From assembly GCA_000310025.1 (NCBI GenBank), contig FN649741.1:4911073-4963026 (forward strand): 51,954 nt of DNA, read 5' to 3'. Position 1 is the first letter of the stretch, and the number at the start of each line of letters is the position of its first letter. The notes beneath the pieces are model-generated. The model searched no databases. It saw only the letters and a program-made list of their open reading frames with translations, and was not told the DNA's origin. This DNA is from Ectocarpus siliculosus. Lineage: Eukaryota; Sar; Phaeophyceae; Ectocarpales; Ectocarpaceae. Shown here in pieces: positions 32,920 to 44,497 of this stretch. The translations under genes were made by a program, and so were the position numbers.

Positions 32920-35900
32920 ATGGGAAACGCGAAGTCAATGTCTTTGGGACCGGAAGCTGCTGCTATCGTAACCAAGGCGGTCTCTCCAATGCCTACTCCA
33001 GCGATTGTAGAGACAGGGATTTTCGCAGCGGGTGAGAGCTTGTTGAACCTGTTGCAGAGCGTGTCCAGTAGCGTAGTCAGTCAGACTTGCCGAAGACTCG
33101 CTCTGATCGGCGTGTGCCGTGCCACGTGTCTCCACCGACAGAGACCAAGGCAATTTTATCACACCCAAAGTTTTTTCCTCGGGGTGCAACCACATTTCAT
33201 GGCTCTTGTGCGTACGCAGCAAACGGCGGGGTTTCTCGAAAATGTTTTCTCTCTCCAAGTGGCTAAAAGGCAGATGCCATCATCCCGTTGTGCCGCACGC
33301 ACGCACTGGCTGACTTGATATACGGCTTAGCAGTCGCGCTGCCTCCACCACGGCGGTGGCCACGCCCTTCCTATCTTGTGCAACTGCTCTTTGCGACGAA
33401 TCAATCTCCCGTGAATCGTGGTGGTTTCGTGTCTTCTCTGGAAGTCACCGAAAGACAGGGCGCACAAAAACGTCAAGATGAAAATGCAGATGTTGCGTTC
33501 TCAAAGTTTGGTAGACCGCGCGGCGTCAAATTTAGACAGCACGACAACAAGAACACAATAGATAGCAGGACACCACAATTACTGCTGTATCATGCCATGC
33601 ATGTAGTTGTACGAATTACGGGGATCCGTTCTGCCATCTCTCCTGTTGAGAAGCACGTTGACCACTAGACCACTAGTCAGCTGCTCAACACAAGCTACTA
33701 TGATGTCCGTGGTTCGAATCTCCCCTTGAGCAAAATTTTCTCTGCCCCGAATTTATGAGGAAGAAAAAAGTCTGGGGATAGGCTTCGCAACATGAGCCGA
33801 TGAACCTCTTGTACCGATAGTGATTTCCGGGCAAGACAGCGCTGATGACAGGGATGGCAACCCTGAGGGGACGTGTTCGTGGCTGCAAAGTCAGACCGGA
33901 CACGGGCATTAACTTTTGTTGACAAGCACGATGACCACTAGACCACTAGTCAGCGCTGACAGCGCTGACTAGTGGTCTAGTGGTCATCGTGCTTCTCAAC
34001 ATCTCCCATCCGCCACCCATTACATCACCCGTGTATCTCCCCTTGGCATTGTAGTGTTTATCAATGAAGGGATAAACGGTACAATGGTCTGATTAGGCCA
34101 TCTGGTCGATCAGGCACGCCTAAGGGTTGTGCCTCGAGCATGCTGTGCGCACACTCAAGGGGTTGGGGTGAATTGAAGGGCATCTGCCCTACACTGTCTG
34201 ATAACTCTTTGCCGACACTCTTCGACAGGCACCGCATAGTTTCTAGTGAAGTCTACACATTTCGGACGCCTCGATGCCATTCCTTGCTATCTTCAGATGC
34301 GTCGAATTCGTACAAGATGAGGCTCTACACTTGAAGAGTCTGTTGTAGACTCTCTCCGAACGATTTTGACACTTATCCTCATCCTTTCACACCACCCATG
34401 CCATGCCTCACCCCCCCCCCAACGCGAGCAGGTTGTTTCTGGAGCGTCGAGTTGGCCTACCAACGCGTCCCGGGTGTCCTGGAAACGGAGGTGGGCTACA
34501 CCGACGGTCACAAGAAGGACCCGACGTACCAGGAGGTGTGCTCGGGATCGACGGGCCATACCGAAGCCCTCCGCGTCAAGTTCGATCCACGTGTCGGTGA
34601 GGTGATTTGTTTTTAGGACAAGTTTTTAGTCGAACGAGACACGGGCTTCTTGGGGGGATGGAGGGGGAGGGGGTATTGGTATGATACTGCTGTATGCTCT
34701 TGGCCCTTCAAGCCGCATTTGGTGTTTCTTGACAAGGATGGGGGCTGAAGTTTTTTGTTTGCCTAACGTTCGGCGACCTATTCAGTGTTTTCACACGTTC
34801 GGGAAATAAGCAGGAGATGACTGTTTGCGTGGAACGGCGTGGTTTGGACTGTTTTTTTTTTGTTAAGATACGTTCGCTTAGCTATATCATCTTCTCGCAT
34901 GTACACACAAGTATTGGAAGAGCTCTAGCTGCATCATACATTGTGGTTATCACTCGTACACCGTGTTGTTGGTCATACCCGCGACGCTGCTGATGGGGAT
35001 CGCCATAATTCATGCCGCTCAAAACCGGACCGTCCCGAAGATGAGGCTAGTTTTATCGTTGTTTTGCTGTGGTTTGCTGACTCGTCCCACGCAGTCAAGT
35101 ACAACGAGCTCTTGACCGTGCTGTGGGACAAGATCGACCCGACAACTCTCAACCGGCAAGGGAACGACTCCGGGACTCAGTACCGATCAGGGTGAGAGAG
35201 AGTTTCAAGTACCATGTTGTTTTTCAGAATGGGATTGGAAAAGAGAGGAGAAAGAGGGGAGCGAGAGAGGGAGGGAGGGGGGGAGGGAGGGAGAGAATGT
35301 ACAATATTATCCTGCCAGGTGTGTGCTGTTTTTATCGTTTTGCCTCGCCACTTGTCAACCGGGCAAGGCAGGGAGAGGTTTGTCCGCCCCCTTTCTGTGT
35401 AGCGGCGTGTTGGCTGCTGCGGCTGCTGCTGCTTCTTGTGGCCTGTTGCGGGTTGTCCTGAGAACTCCAGAACTCACTTGTGCATGCCCTTGATGACACA
35501 CTATTTCATCGCCTCCTGCAACGCCCACCCTTCCGGGGCCGTCCTTCTTTCTCGCCCAGGATCTACTACACTTCCGCAGAGCAAAAAGAAATCGCGCTCG
35601 CGTCGAAGGCGGCGGAGCAAGCGAAGCTGGACAAGTGAGTCTTCGTGTTTCCGTTTCACGCCACTCGCATTAACCCCGTCCTCGAAGACAAGTACATGGG
35701 CCTTTTGCCATCTGCTGGGCCTGTCTGTCTTACTTTTGCTTGCCAACGGTACGACCCCCCGTGTTTTATCACGAGTGGCGAAGCGGTCCGCATATTGCAA
35801 CGGGACAGTACACGTTGTTTTTCCGGCTGCCATTCCGTGAACAGGTTGTGTGACGACCATGCCACCCGTGTCTGAGCTTCGCCCGAAATCCCCGATGACG

Positions 35901-36346
35901 ACAATTTGTGAGCAGACCGATCGTGACGGAGATCAAAGAAGCCACGGAGTTCTACCGCGCAGAGGACTACCATCAGAAGGTACGACGGAAGCAATCGCAA
36001 TGGCTTGGTTGCCCCAAACGGAGATCGTACCTTTTCTTGTGCGCGGTTTTGCTAGGCGTTTACGCACCTTGTCATGCCCCCAAGCCTTTTCCCCACGCAC
36101 GATTTCACTTGCGCACGGATGCTTGAAGCACAGGCGGCATCCGCGAGCGGAATCTGCTGCTTCGCTATGTAGTGCAAAACGCCGGAATCAAGAAAGAATC
36201 TGGCAAGAGCCACATAGCGTAAGCTTACACCTCACATCGTCCTGCCCCCGTTCCGCCGGTTGCTTTGCTTGCCTCACCAGTACCTGGAGAAGGGCGGACA
36301 GTGCTCGTTGAAGGGAGACACGAGCAACATACGTTGCTACGGTTAG
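32920..36346 (+). CDS. MSRA: Peptide methionine-S-sulfoxide reductase MsrA, complete, six exons
   Basis: Reduces methionine S-sulfoxide in proteins and free form, normally using thioredoxin. Exons: 32920-33031, 34432-34596, 35095-35191, 35560-35634, 35916-35979, 36281-36346; 192 residues, all phases consistent. The catalytic motif GCFWSVE is itself split by intron 1 within its Gly codon. Further family marks are [61 protein letters not shown] and a plant-like C-terminus ending IRCYG. Besides the catalytic Cys, two C-terminal Cys residues (GGQCSLK and IRCYG) can serve as resolving residues. There is no presequence; the N-terminus MGNAKSMS fits the N-myristoylation consensus. Intron 1 (1.4 kb) carries a foldback repeat. 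Cytosolic or membrane-tethered location is inferred. Confidence 0.94.
33646..34000. repeat. Foldback, tRNA-like short repeat in MSRA intron 1
   Basis: The ends match in inverted orientation: GTTGAGAAGCACGTTGACC at 33,646 and the reverse complement of 33,963-34,000. A second, internal inverted copy makes a perfect palindrome with 35-bp arms (33,924-33,958 and 33,960-33,994) and a single-base spacer. Read on the plus strand, the right arm contains TAGTGGTCTAGTGG, which resembles a tRNA A box. The left part has GTGGTTCGAATC near 33,711, which resembles a B box. The two boxes now sit in the wrong relative order, as if a tRNA-derived element had its 5' half inverted and duplicated. Confidence 0.75.
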
Positions 36347-37699
36347 GTGTGGGTGGTTTGGTTCGGCCTTAGGTAGAAGGCGCCAGTTTGTGCCAAGGGT
36401 CCGGGTCGCAAGTGCACACAACGCACATGCAGGGAAATGCACTGCTTCCCTGCTGTTGTGGCGTTGAAAACTTGATCGCAGCCACCGCAGGTGGAAATTT
36501 GGCGTATTCCTCTCGTGGGACCCCCGCTGGCGCATCAAACAAATGCCGAAGGTGTACACTGGCGCCCAGAATCGTAGATGGGACGTCAACAAATAAATGT
36601 ATGTATACGTTTTGTGTTCCACGCAACGTGAGGGACGGCGGGAGTAGGTGGCACTTAGACGTTGGGGTGATATGCACAGGGGCTAAACGCTACTGCTGTA
36701 CATTGTTTCCCGGCTGCCGTAGATGATGTCTCGCTATAATTGGCTTGAGACGCAAGGCAGATCTGGGGCGGCGGGTTACCGCGTAGCGCACACAGAGTGC
36801 CAAGGGGTGCCATAAATATCAGCAACTTAAACGCTGCTGTAAGTGGTTCGACTGGCGTGGTAGGTTGTAGTTGACACGAGTTGCCCTTTTTTTCTAGGGT
36901 GTCTCTGTGTTTTGGTTTCGGGGTGAAGACGGATGGAAGCACGATCCTGATGATTTCTACGATACATGCCAATCAATGTGGTGTTTAGCTGCCGGTAGTT
37001 TGTCGAAGTGCGGTTTACCATGGGTTAGTAGCTGTCGGACCAGGTACGGGCGAGCTAACCCTCCAATGGGCAATGCCGAACAGCTCGAACGGGAACGGCA
37101 AACTGGCTACGTAGACTAAGCAGACCCAGGATCGATTCCGTCGACACAAACGAATAGATGCACACGGGCTTTGTTTTCTGTGGGGTGGGACCGAGTTCTC
37201 ACACAAAACGTTGATTGGTGGGTGACTTAGCGCCACCGCTTGTGCGGATGTACGTTACTCATGCGTGTTTCTGCCAGAAATGTTGATCCTCATGCTACAA
37301 AACATGTCGGATATCTTGCCGGAACAATCAGGGAAATCGGCTTGAAAGCTTGAAAGCTTGAAAAGCCAGAGAGGGTTCATTCGACCACCAACGAGGGGCC
37401 TCCCGGGCCTCCATGAACAGCTGCACCACTTCGACAAGGGTGGCATGCCCACACGCGTACCACACGTACACAAGTTAGGCGCACACGGGCGCTCTCTACA
37501 TCTATATTTGGCGTGGTGTTGCAATGTGCGCTGGCTCTCTCATATGCAGTAGTCTACCCCCGTGGGCACCTCATACAAATGCCTTGTTCTTGTGCGGGGC
37601 CCCTCAACGGAGCGGAGCGGAGCGGGCGTATCACATTCATTGTACACAGCACAGAGCAGTGCAGCGGTGTGCTCGTGTGCCGCGCGCAAGTCAAGCACC
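36347..37699. other. Region between the MSRA and OXA1 genes
   Basis: This is the 3' flank of MSRA and the promoter side of OXA1; I see no further gene. It holds the recurring decamer at 36,691-36,700 and three tandem GCTTGAAA units near 37,343-37,367. Confidence 0.5.
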
Positions 37700-40600
37700 A
37701 TGCTTCGTCTGGGCCAGTCCACTTCGAGGGTGACTCGGGGGGTGGCTGCTGCCTGTCGCAGCAATGCATTGCTGCCGTGTTCAGCAGGTCAGCAGCAACA
37801 TGGCGTGTCGATGCTCAGAGCGTTGGCCGCTGCTGAGTACTCCAAGGTCAACATCTCTGAACACAACAAGACCTGCACCACCTCTAGTGGTGAACAGCGG
37901 AGCAGGGCTTACGCCAGCAGGAGGAGACTGATCACATGGCCCGCTGCGCATCTACCGGGTGCGGTGTTTGGTGGTGCAACTTCAAAGCGACTCATGTCCA
38001 CCGCGGCTGGAACTGGGCACAGTGGAGACGTTGCGACGACCGCAGACCTTGGCCCTGATGCGATGGCGGGCGGTGCGGATGCCGCGATGGCTGCGGCCGG
38101 CACTGCAGACCAGGTGCGACACGGTTTTGCCTTCTCCCGTAACTTCATTGAGTAACTTCGAAACCTGCAACACATGAACACGTAAGGCTGCAAGGACGCA
38201 GGGCAGTCTCTCAAGTCCGTTCCTTGACTACCGTTGGTGACACAAGATACCACACCCCCTGGACCGATTTTCAAAGCTCGGTTATTCCACAGCCGAAAGA
38301 GTGGCGGCGCGGAAAATGGCGGCATTGCACCCGTGTCATCGACATCTTTCCGAAAACGGATCATTTGATAATGGCACCCTCTTCGTCGTGGAACTCTTCG
38401 TCGTGGAAGTCTATGTAGCGTTGACAATCGGTCCAGGGGGTGTGTTATCTTGTGTCACCTACGGTATTTACTGCGATTTGCTGTACCGCTATACAGGTAT
38501 GGTAGACAGCAAAAAAGGTTAGCTTCCCCCCACAGCAGTCTACACGTTCGCAAAAAAGCAGCTTCCCTCCACAGCACCCTGTACGTTCGATGTCCGGCTA
38601 AAGAGCAGTAGGAGACTCTGCTGGTGAGCCAGAGAACATGCGACGATGTACATAGGCTGTCCATTCCCAGCAACGGATGGTGTGTCTGACGTCTGACGTT
38701 CATTGGCATATCATGGATGTTCACGACCACCCAGGCAAGAGGCGAAGACAAGCTTACAACAGTTGTGCCTGGGGCCCCCCAAGGTTATCAATGGCAACGG
38801 GAGGGTTGAACTCCGAGCATATACTACTGCTGTACCACACACAATACCACAAGCGTGTACAGTAGTCCATCGTCGGACGTAACGATTTTTTGTCAATATG
38901 CTAGGGATCCCTCCGGTAGTGGGCTTATGAGAGCCGCTCCTGTCATCAAAGGGGAGAAGATGCAAATTGCAGAGTACGGAGTAGGAAGCAGGACCAGCCC
39001 ATTGCAGGTGGCTGTCAGCTCCCAGTTTTGACGTTTCCCAAGCTCAGCAGTTCACACAGCTGGCGTGCTTTGACTCGAAGAGCCCAGCGAACCTTGACGA
39101 ACTACACGACAAAATTTACAAACCTGTGTACTTTTTGAGTGTACTGTATTGATGTTGTACACTTTGCAACGTGGGACACATCTACTGTGCTGTGGTCTTA
39201 TTCCAAGTTGGTATTGATGACTGCTGAAAGCGTGCTCCTCGAAGGAGACTCTAGGTTGGTCGTGATCCCCAGGTTGGTATGCGCGTTGTCGTACTAAATA
39301 TGAGAGCCGTGACATGTGATGTGTAGATATTCGATTTGATTCGCCGGGTTGGAGGAAGGAAGATAGGGAGTGCCCCCGAGCTGGCCAGCGGGGGATCCAT
39401 ACATTGCCCTCCGGGAGAACTACCCCTCGGACTCCTATACTGTACGAAGAAAATGTGGAACCGCAGCATTTTGCCCACCAAACTGACTGCGTGACGTACG
39501 CAATCACACGAACACCAATAGGATCGAAATAACATCCATGGAATTCAATGAAAATGGGGACGAGCCCATCCAGGAACGTTGCTACTTTCATTCTCCATTT
39601 GCAACCCTCGCGTCTCTAAACAAAACTTACCTATCGCACGTATTGTGTGGGACCAATACTATCGATGCAGGCCCAGGCCGCGTTGGAGGTTGCACCGGAG
39701 ACCTTCAAGATGGCCCTCTACACGCCCCCTCAGGTGGCAATGATGGCGGTGGATTATGTTCACGCGACCACGGGAATGCCTTACTGGATGACCATCGTAG
39801 CCATCACCGTGGGGATCAGGACAGCGATCCTGCCGATCGGACTTCTCGCTGCTAGGAATGGGGCGAGGACGGCGGCGATGAAACCGGAAATGGATGAACT
39901 CCAAGCGGCCATCAAGGTGACACACCGTTTTTTTTATCCTCGCCGCATGGCAAACGGGAATGCGTTCTCGTTTGCCATCCAATTTCAAGGTCTTGGCCCC
40001 AATGTAACTCTGTTTGTTCCCTCTAGCGAGTTCTCCACATGGTCCGTGCTCCTACCGTTTCTGGATCGTTCTATTCGATGCAGATGCGATAGGTGCATTT
40101 ATCTTTTGACCCAGCGAGCCAGGCGCATAACGCGGGCGTCGCCGTTGGCCTTCTTGGGCCTCTCTCTCACTGAGAAAGGAATCCCGGCCTTCAATGTTTT
40201 TCGCGGCGCCCAGTGGTTATGTCGCGTCTTGTTCGATTTCGCACCCGGCATACTACATTTCAGAAATCGATTTAATCATGTGTACGCCACACACCAAAAA
40301 TCATGGTCGATGAGGAGTAGGAACGCTGGACCCTTTTTCTCGGGATAGAAATGAAGACAAGCACCGGAAGGTGGAGAAACACATACCAGGTATTTGGTAA
40401 ACTACAGCAGTGTGACCCCGGCTGACGCGCCCAGAACAATTACCAAAATATGTAAAATTGACGTTCAGCATAAATGGGACGACACATGCATGCGACACAT
40501 TGACCGGCTCGCCCTGTGCGTGTGTGCGTGTGTGCCGCCTTTACCTCTCCTGGTGCATCAATTGGCGGAGCAGGGAGATCAGCAGTCGTCCCAACCAAGG

Positions 40601-41953
40601 AAAGCAGACCGCTATCGGCAGGAGACGAAGGCCCTGTTCCAGAAGCACAAGGCTAGTCTCGTGATGAACGCGGCGCTGCCCATCGTCCAGCTGCCCCTCT
40701 TCATTGGCTTCTTCCTTGGGCTTCGGAGAATGCCGGATGTGGTCCCTGAGTTTGCCACTGGCGGGGTTTTGTGGTTTCAGGTGCGTGCGCGCGAAGTTGC
40801 ACCTCGGCTTTGACGTGATGTCCACAAGTCCGTTAACCCCCACCGCAGCCCCCCCCCCCTTGTCCGTCGTGTACATATGGTTCAGATGCCTCGCGTGTTC
40901 TGTAGTTTCCATTTCTGGTCATGGAGCTGCAACGAATACCCCTCTTTTCCCATGCGTGCAGGACCTCGGTGCGCCCGACCCGTACATGATTTTCCCGGTC
41001 ATGACCGGGGTGATGATGATGGCGATGGCAGAACTTGGTGGCGAGGGGGGCGCTTTGGCCGGCAGTTCGGTCAAGATGAAGGCGGGCATGCGTGGGATGG
41101 CGTTGCTGGTCACACCGTTGACCATGTACGTGTCGACGGGCGTGTTTGTGTACTGGACGACGTCCAACTTTTACTCCATCCTGCAGACTCTGGCCTTCAA
41201 GGTGCGAGGTGGCAAGCTTGTATCGTAGCGGAAAGGGACAAGAGAGAGAGGATACGCCGGCTGAATGGATACTGTTTGCAGACCTCCACTAGAAAACAGG
41301 CCCGCCGCGCGCTGTTTCTATTCAAAGCATCATCATCCTCCGTCGCACGTGTCGATCCCCTCTTTGCATCAGCCGTTCGCCGTAACGAAACCAGTATGGT
41401 GCGGGTCATCAACGTAGTCCCACGTCGCTTCGCAGCAACCGAATCAAGGAGCACTCGATGCACGAAACAGCCCCACCTTCGTCTCCTCCTCTCGCGTACC
41501 CCTCTTTACCCTTCGCCGGTCCTGGAGCAGTCATCTGGAATCAAGAAGTTCTTCGACTTCCCCGACCTTCCACCCAACAAGCTGAAGAGCAACACGGCCG
41601 AGAAGGAAATCGGCTGGTTGGACGTCCTCGGCGGTGATCACCCCATCAAGGAATACAGAAAAATGCAAGATCAGCGGGAAGTGCAGGCCTGGTTCGTGGA
41701 AGGGGAGGGGGGGTGGACCCGCAAAGCGCACAACGCTGAACAGGGAGAAGGCGGCAACGTCGCACGCGAGGGGGCGCCATTTCACGCGCCGCCCTCGATG
41801 GCGGGCCCTGTGTCCGGAAAGGCGAAAACGCCGTCGTTTGCTTCTTCTGCCGCTGCGGGCACACCGAAAGTAGTTTTGCGGTCAGTGCGACCAAAGCCCG
41901 CGGGGGATAGGGGTAAAACTGCGGCACGAGGGCCGAGAAAAAACAGGGGCTAA
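37700..41953 (+). CDS. OXA1: Mitochondrial Oxa1-type membrane protein insertase, complete, five exons
   Basis: YidC/Oxa1/Alb3 family: inserts proteins, including mitochondrially made subunits, into the inner membrane from the matrix. Exons: 37700-38113, 39671-39916, 40574-40780 (or from 40571), 40962-41201, 41531-41953; all phase 0, about 509 residues. The N-terminus MLRLGQSTSRVTRGVAAACR is Arg-rich without acidic residues, as in a mitochondrial presequence, and there is no plastid bipartite signal. The insertase core has segments YWMTIVAITVGIRTAILPIG, KASLVMNAALPIVQLPLFIG, YMIFPVMTGVMMMAMAEL and LLVTPLTMYVSTGVFVYWTT, with the TSNFYSILQTLAFK end typical of the last helix. A basic C-terminal tail (RSVRPKPAG to the stop) fits ribosome binding in the matrix. 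Intron 1 contains a MITE-like element. Confidence 0.92.
38229..38466. mobile_element. MITE-like element with 40-bp terminal inverted repeats in OXA1 intron 1
   Basis: Positions 38,229-38,268 (starting TACCGTTGGTGACACAAGAT) and 38,427-38,466 are reverse complements with only about two differences in 40 bases, and weaker pairing continues about 12 bases inward. The 238-bp unit has no coding capacity. This size and structure fit a miniature inverted-repeat transposable element. I could not identify a clear target-site duplication, so the superfamily stays open. Confidence 0.8.
38521..38589 (+). repeat. 30-bp direct repeat in OXA1 intron 1
   Basis: AGCTTCCCCCCACAGCAG at 38,521 and AGCTTCCCTCCACAGCAC at 38,560 each continue to a shared ACGTTCG, with four or five differences. 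It lies about 55 bases right of the MITE-like element. Confidence 0.7.
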
Positions 41954-42815
41954 TCCCAAACGATATGATCCGCAGGGATATTTGCGTGTGTGGTGGTTAG
42001 GTGGTGAAAGTTTACCGCGCTGTAGATAACGATAACCCCGTCGGGCGGATGAGCGGTGGTCACACTCCAAGATGAAATATGATTGGTTGGCGAGAGATCT
42101 CACCGTCTCGTTGTAATGGTGCATGTCAATGTGCCTACAGTAGCAACAAACGTAGGCTTGGGCCCAAAGAACGATGCTCACAAAGGTGTGCTGGGCTGTG
42201 TACCCAGCAGGACACCAAGGTCAGGGATCGCATCCGGAGCGTTTCCCGAAAAACAAAGAAACATATCTGTTGCTGCACATGCATAGTTCCCAACTCACCA
42301 CGCTGAACCGCTCGCAAATACGATGGCTCGAGCCGACCGACCGGTGAGGTTCAACCAAAAGATCGGTGGCTGCCAGCTATTACCTACACTAATGGTGACG
42401 ACTTCCAAGAGGTCATCAGGAGTTGACACGAGGACTATACACAGTGGAAGCGCCCCCCTCCTGCAGACTCCGCATGCGTCAGTGGAGACCTGACGCTCAA
42501 GGTAAAACAGCAGCAAGAAAGCCGCATCACGGCAAAGCACAAAGTGATGGGCGCCTGGATATTGTTGATGCCCGAGTGAAGCCTGACAGCACGGCTTGGG
42601 TTCGCGGTCACTCGCTAGTACAAACACTCCGAGGACGAAGCTTCGACGCCATGTGGGAGCCTTTCCAACTCCTCACGCCCACCACCGGAACAAAATCGCA
42701 GCACATAAAACTATGGCTTCTCGGCTCGGGGTTCGTCCGATTCACACGATGTGCTTCGTCCACCTGGCCGTTCGCGGGTAGACTTGATGACGTGGACTTG
42801 GTACGCGATGTGGAT
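41954..42815. other. Region between convergent OXA1 and the 11-residue repeat exon
   Basis: The 3' flanks of two convergent transcription units meet here. Several medium-length open frames exist on both strands, but none has protein-like composition or family motifs. No gene is called. Confidence 0.45.
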
Positions 42816-43583
42816 CTACGAACGTCCAAATGATGTCTTCGAACCTAGGCGGTCGGTGATTCGCCGCGTGTCAGAGCTGCTGGTGTTGGATGGCCGGGCA
42901 TTTTCCCTCGTTTCTACGACTTTCCTGAAGCTGCTGTCGCCGTTACTACCAGTGGCGTCGCGGCTGGTCGATTTCCCGCCGTATCCAATTTTAACGCGGC
43001 CGTTGACCTCCGCCGGCTTAACCGAGGCACTCGCCTCCTTCCGCGAAGTGGCAGAAGGCCGAGGACAGCGGAGGGCACCGAGGGGATCGTCGGTGGCGCC
43101 GCGATCTTTGTCATCGGCAAGTTTACCGCGGCCACTACCACCACCGGATTCCTTGATCGCCTCAATGAGCTCTACGGAGCGGCTGTCTCCTCTCCCGTGC
43201 CGGGGTTTGGTGTGGTATCCCTCCTGCTGCAGCTTGGGCTTTGTGTAGTATCCCCGCTGTTCTGGTCTCGGCATAGTGTTGTATCCCTGCTGCTCCGGTT
43301 TGGGTCTAGTGTTGTATCCCTGCTGCTCCGGTCTGGGTTTAGTGTGGTATCCCTGCTGTTCCGGCCTGGGTTTAGTGTAGCTTCCCTGCGGCTCCGGTCT
43401 GGGGTTAGCGTGACGTCCCTGGTTTGGATGGTATTCCTGGTCATGCTCGTGTTTGTTGTGATTTCCCTTGGATTCCTGCCATCGACGGGGCGGGCCCTGG
43501 TTCGGAGGCGTTGGTTCCGCCTGTGCACGGAAAGCTCTCCCACCACTGTGCGGCCTTCCTTGCAAGCGCCCGCCGCGGGTCAC
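42816..43583 (-). CDS. Exon of an unknown protein with six 11-residue repeats
   Basis: The frame runs from a good acceptor (CTTGCCGCAG|GTGACC, exon start 43,583) to a stop at 42,818-42,816, 255 codons. Residues about 57-125 contain six tandem units of the pattern GYHTKPRPEQQ: GSYTKPRPEQQ, GYHTKPRPEQQ, GYNTRPKPEQQ, GYNTMPRPEQR, GYYTKPKLQQE and GYHTKPRHGRG. The rest is charged and Ser-rich (KKDRG/RKEAS-like, ending KTSFGRS). In the other frames the same DNA gives hydrophobic Val/Leu/Ser repeats; the hydrophilic minus frame with its splice acceptor is the better choice. No start codon is in this exon and I could not place the upstream exon, so it may be partial or a pseudogene. Confidence 0.5.
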   Translation of the reverse strand: MTRGGRLQGRPHSGGRAFRAQAEPTPPNQGPPRRWQESKGNHNKHEHDQEYHPNQGRHANPRPEPQGSYTKPRPEQQGYHTKPRPEQQGYNTRPKPEQQGYNTMPRPEQRGYYTKPKLQQEGYHTKPRHGRGDSRSVELIEAIKESGGGSGRGKLADDKDRGATDDPLGALRCPRPSATSRKEASASVKPAEVNGRVKIGYGGKSTSRDATGSNGDSSFRKVVETRENARPSNTSSSDTRRITDRLGSKTSFGRS

Positions 43584-43643
43584 CTGCGGCAAGGAAGGGA
43601 GATTTCGATGACAAGAGGTACACTGCGTAGAAAAGGAGGGTCC

Positions 43644-44213
43644 TCCCTGTGAAAACCAAGGAACACCCCGCCCCCTTCCTGAACCAAGGTTGACGCTCAG
43701 GATCAGTAGGCTACGCTGTTTACTTGCAGCAGCCTAGTGTATGGGATTTCGTGTATATATATTAAAACTGTATATTGTTTGTTGTATTGGCTTTCCTGTC
43801 GTATTCTGAAACCCAAATAACACGGGGGTGACTAGGTTCAAGTAGGCCATACATCTCCTACAGGCTGAAACTACGGCGTTCTAGAATCCATATTTACCTG
43901 GGTTTGTAGGTTTGAGTGTAGGAATACTCTATCCTATAGGCTTTAGTGTCGTTCTAAAACTCGTACAATACCGGGGTGCATAGGTTTAAGTATGGTCATA
44001 ATAAAGCAAGTAACTTAATACCAGCTACTAAATGCCGAATAACTAAGCACGTACAAATTTTAGCATACACGATAAATCCCAAAAACTAAGCATATATCGG
44101 TTCAAGTATTACACGTCGAATCCCACACAACAGATCCCCCCCCCTCGCCCTCGCGACCAAGATTCAAGATTCGGGGGTAGCCTAGGGGGGTTCCTTGGTT
44201 TACACTGGGAGCG
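43644..44213. mobile_element. Possible non-autonomous transposon with 27-bp inverted ends
   Basis: Left end CTCCCTGTGAAAACCAAGG (about 43,644) and the reverse complement of the right end, CTCCCAGTGTAAACCAAGG (ending about 44,213), pair over about 27 bases with three or four differences. The 570-bp interior is AT-rich, lacks coding sequence and contains three degenerate 75-80 bp tandem units (about 43,808, 43,889 and 43,963) with the shared theme TAGGTTTRAGTATGG. Continuing outward on the right, the end reads CAGGGGCGCTCC on the minus strand, which resembles hAT-type termini, but the left end does not match that far. Confidence 0.6.
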
Positions 44214-44497
44214 CCCCTGTAGCTATTACGCTTAGGTGCCACCTGTGAGGCTGTAGCGGTCCAACAGCAACCAATTATCTCACTCTAAGAGTTAATGAAG
44301 AGTTAATGCTTCGCATGACACTTCTATCGCGGTGGAGACAGCATAGGCTGAGGCATTCTTAAAGTGTTTAAAGACATTTCCATTGTCGGTAATGGTAAGA
44401 ACAACGCATGTCGGTAACATCATCACCAGCGAAGGCTGAATTATGTGCATACGCTTTCCACTTGAGATAGCAGCGGGCGGACTTCGCGACGCCGGTC

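Noticed and set aside
33700-33730. tRNA gene suggested by GGTTCGAATC
   Set aside because: The A-box-like sequence is in the wrong orientation relative to it and no cloverleaf can be drawn; treated as part of a foldback repeat.
43220-43430. Regular 33-nt repeats resembling a CRISPR array
   Set aside because: The units are directly adjacent with no unique spacers, are in frame and lie in eukaryotic coding sequence.
43197-43652. Hydrophobic repeat protein on the plus strand (VVSLLLR units)
   Set aside because: It is the antisense reading of the GYHTKPRPEQQ repeats; the minus strand has a splice acceptor and hydrophilic, protein-like flanks.
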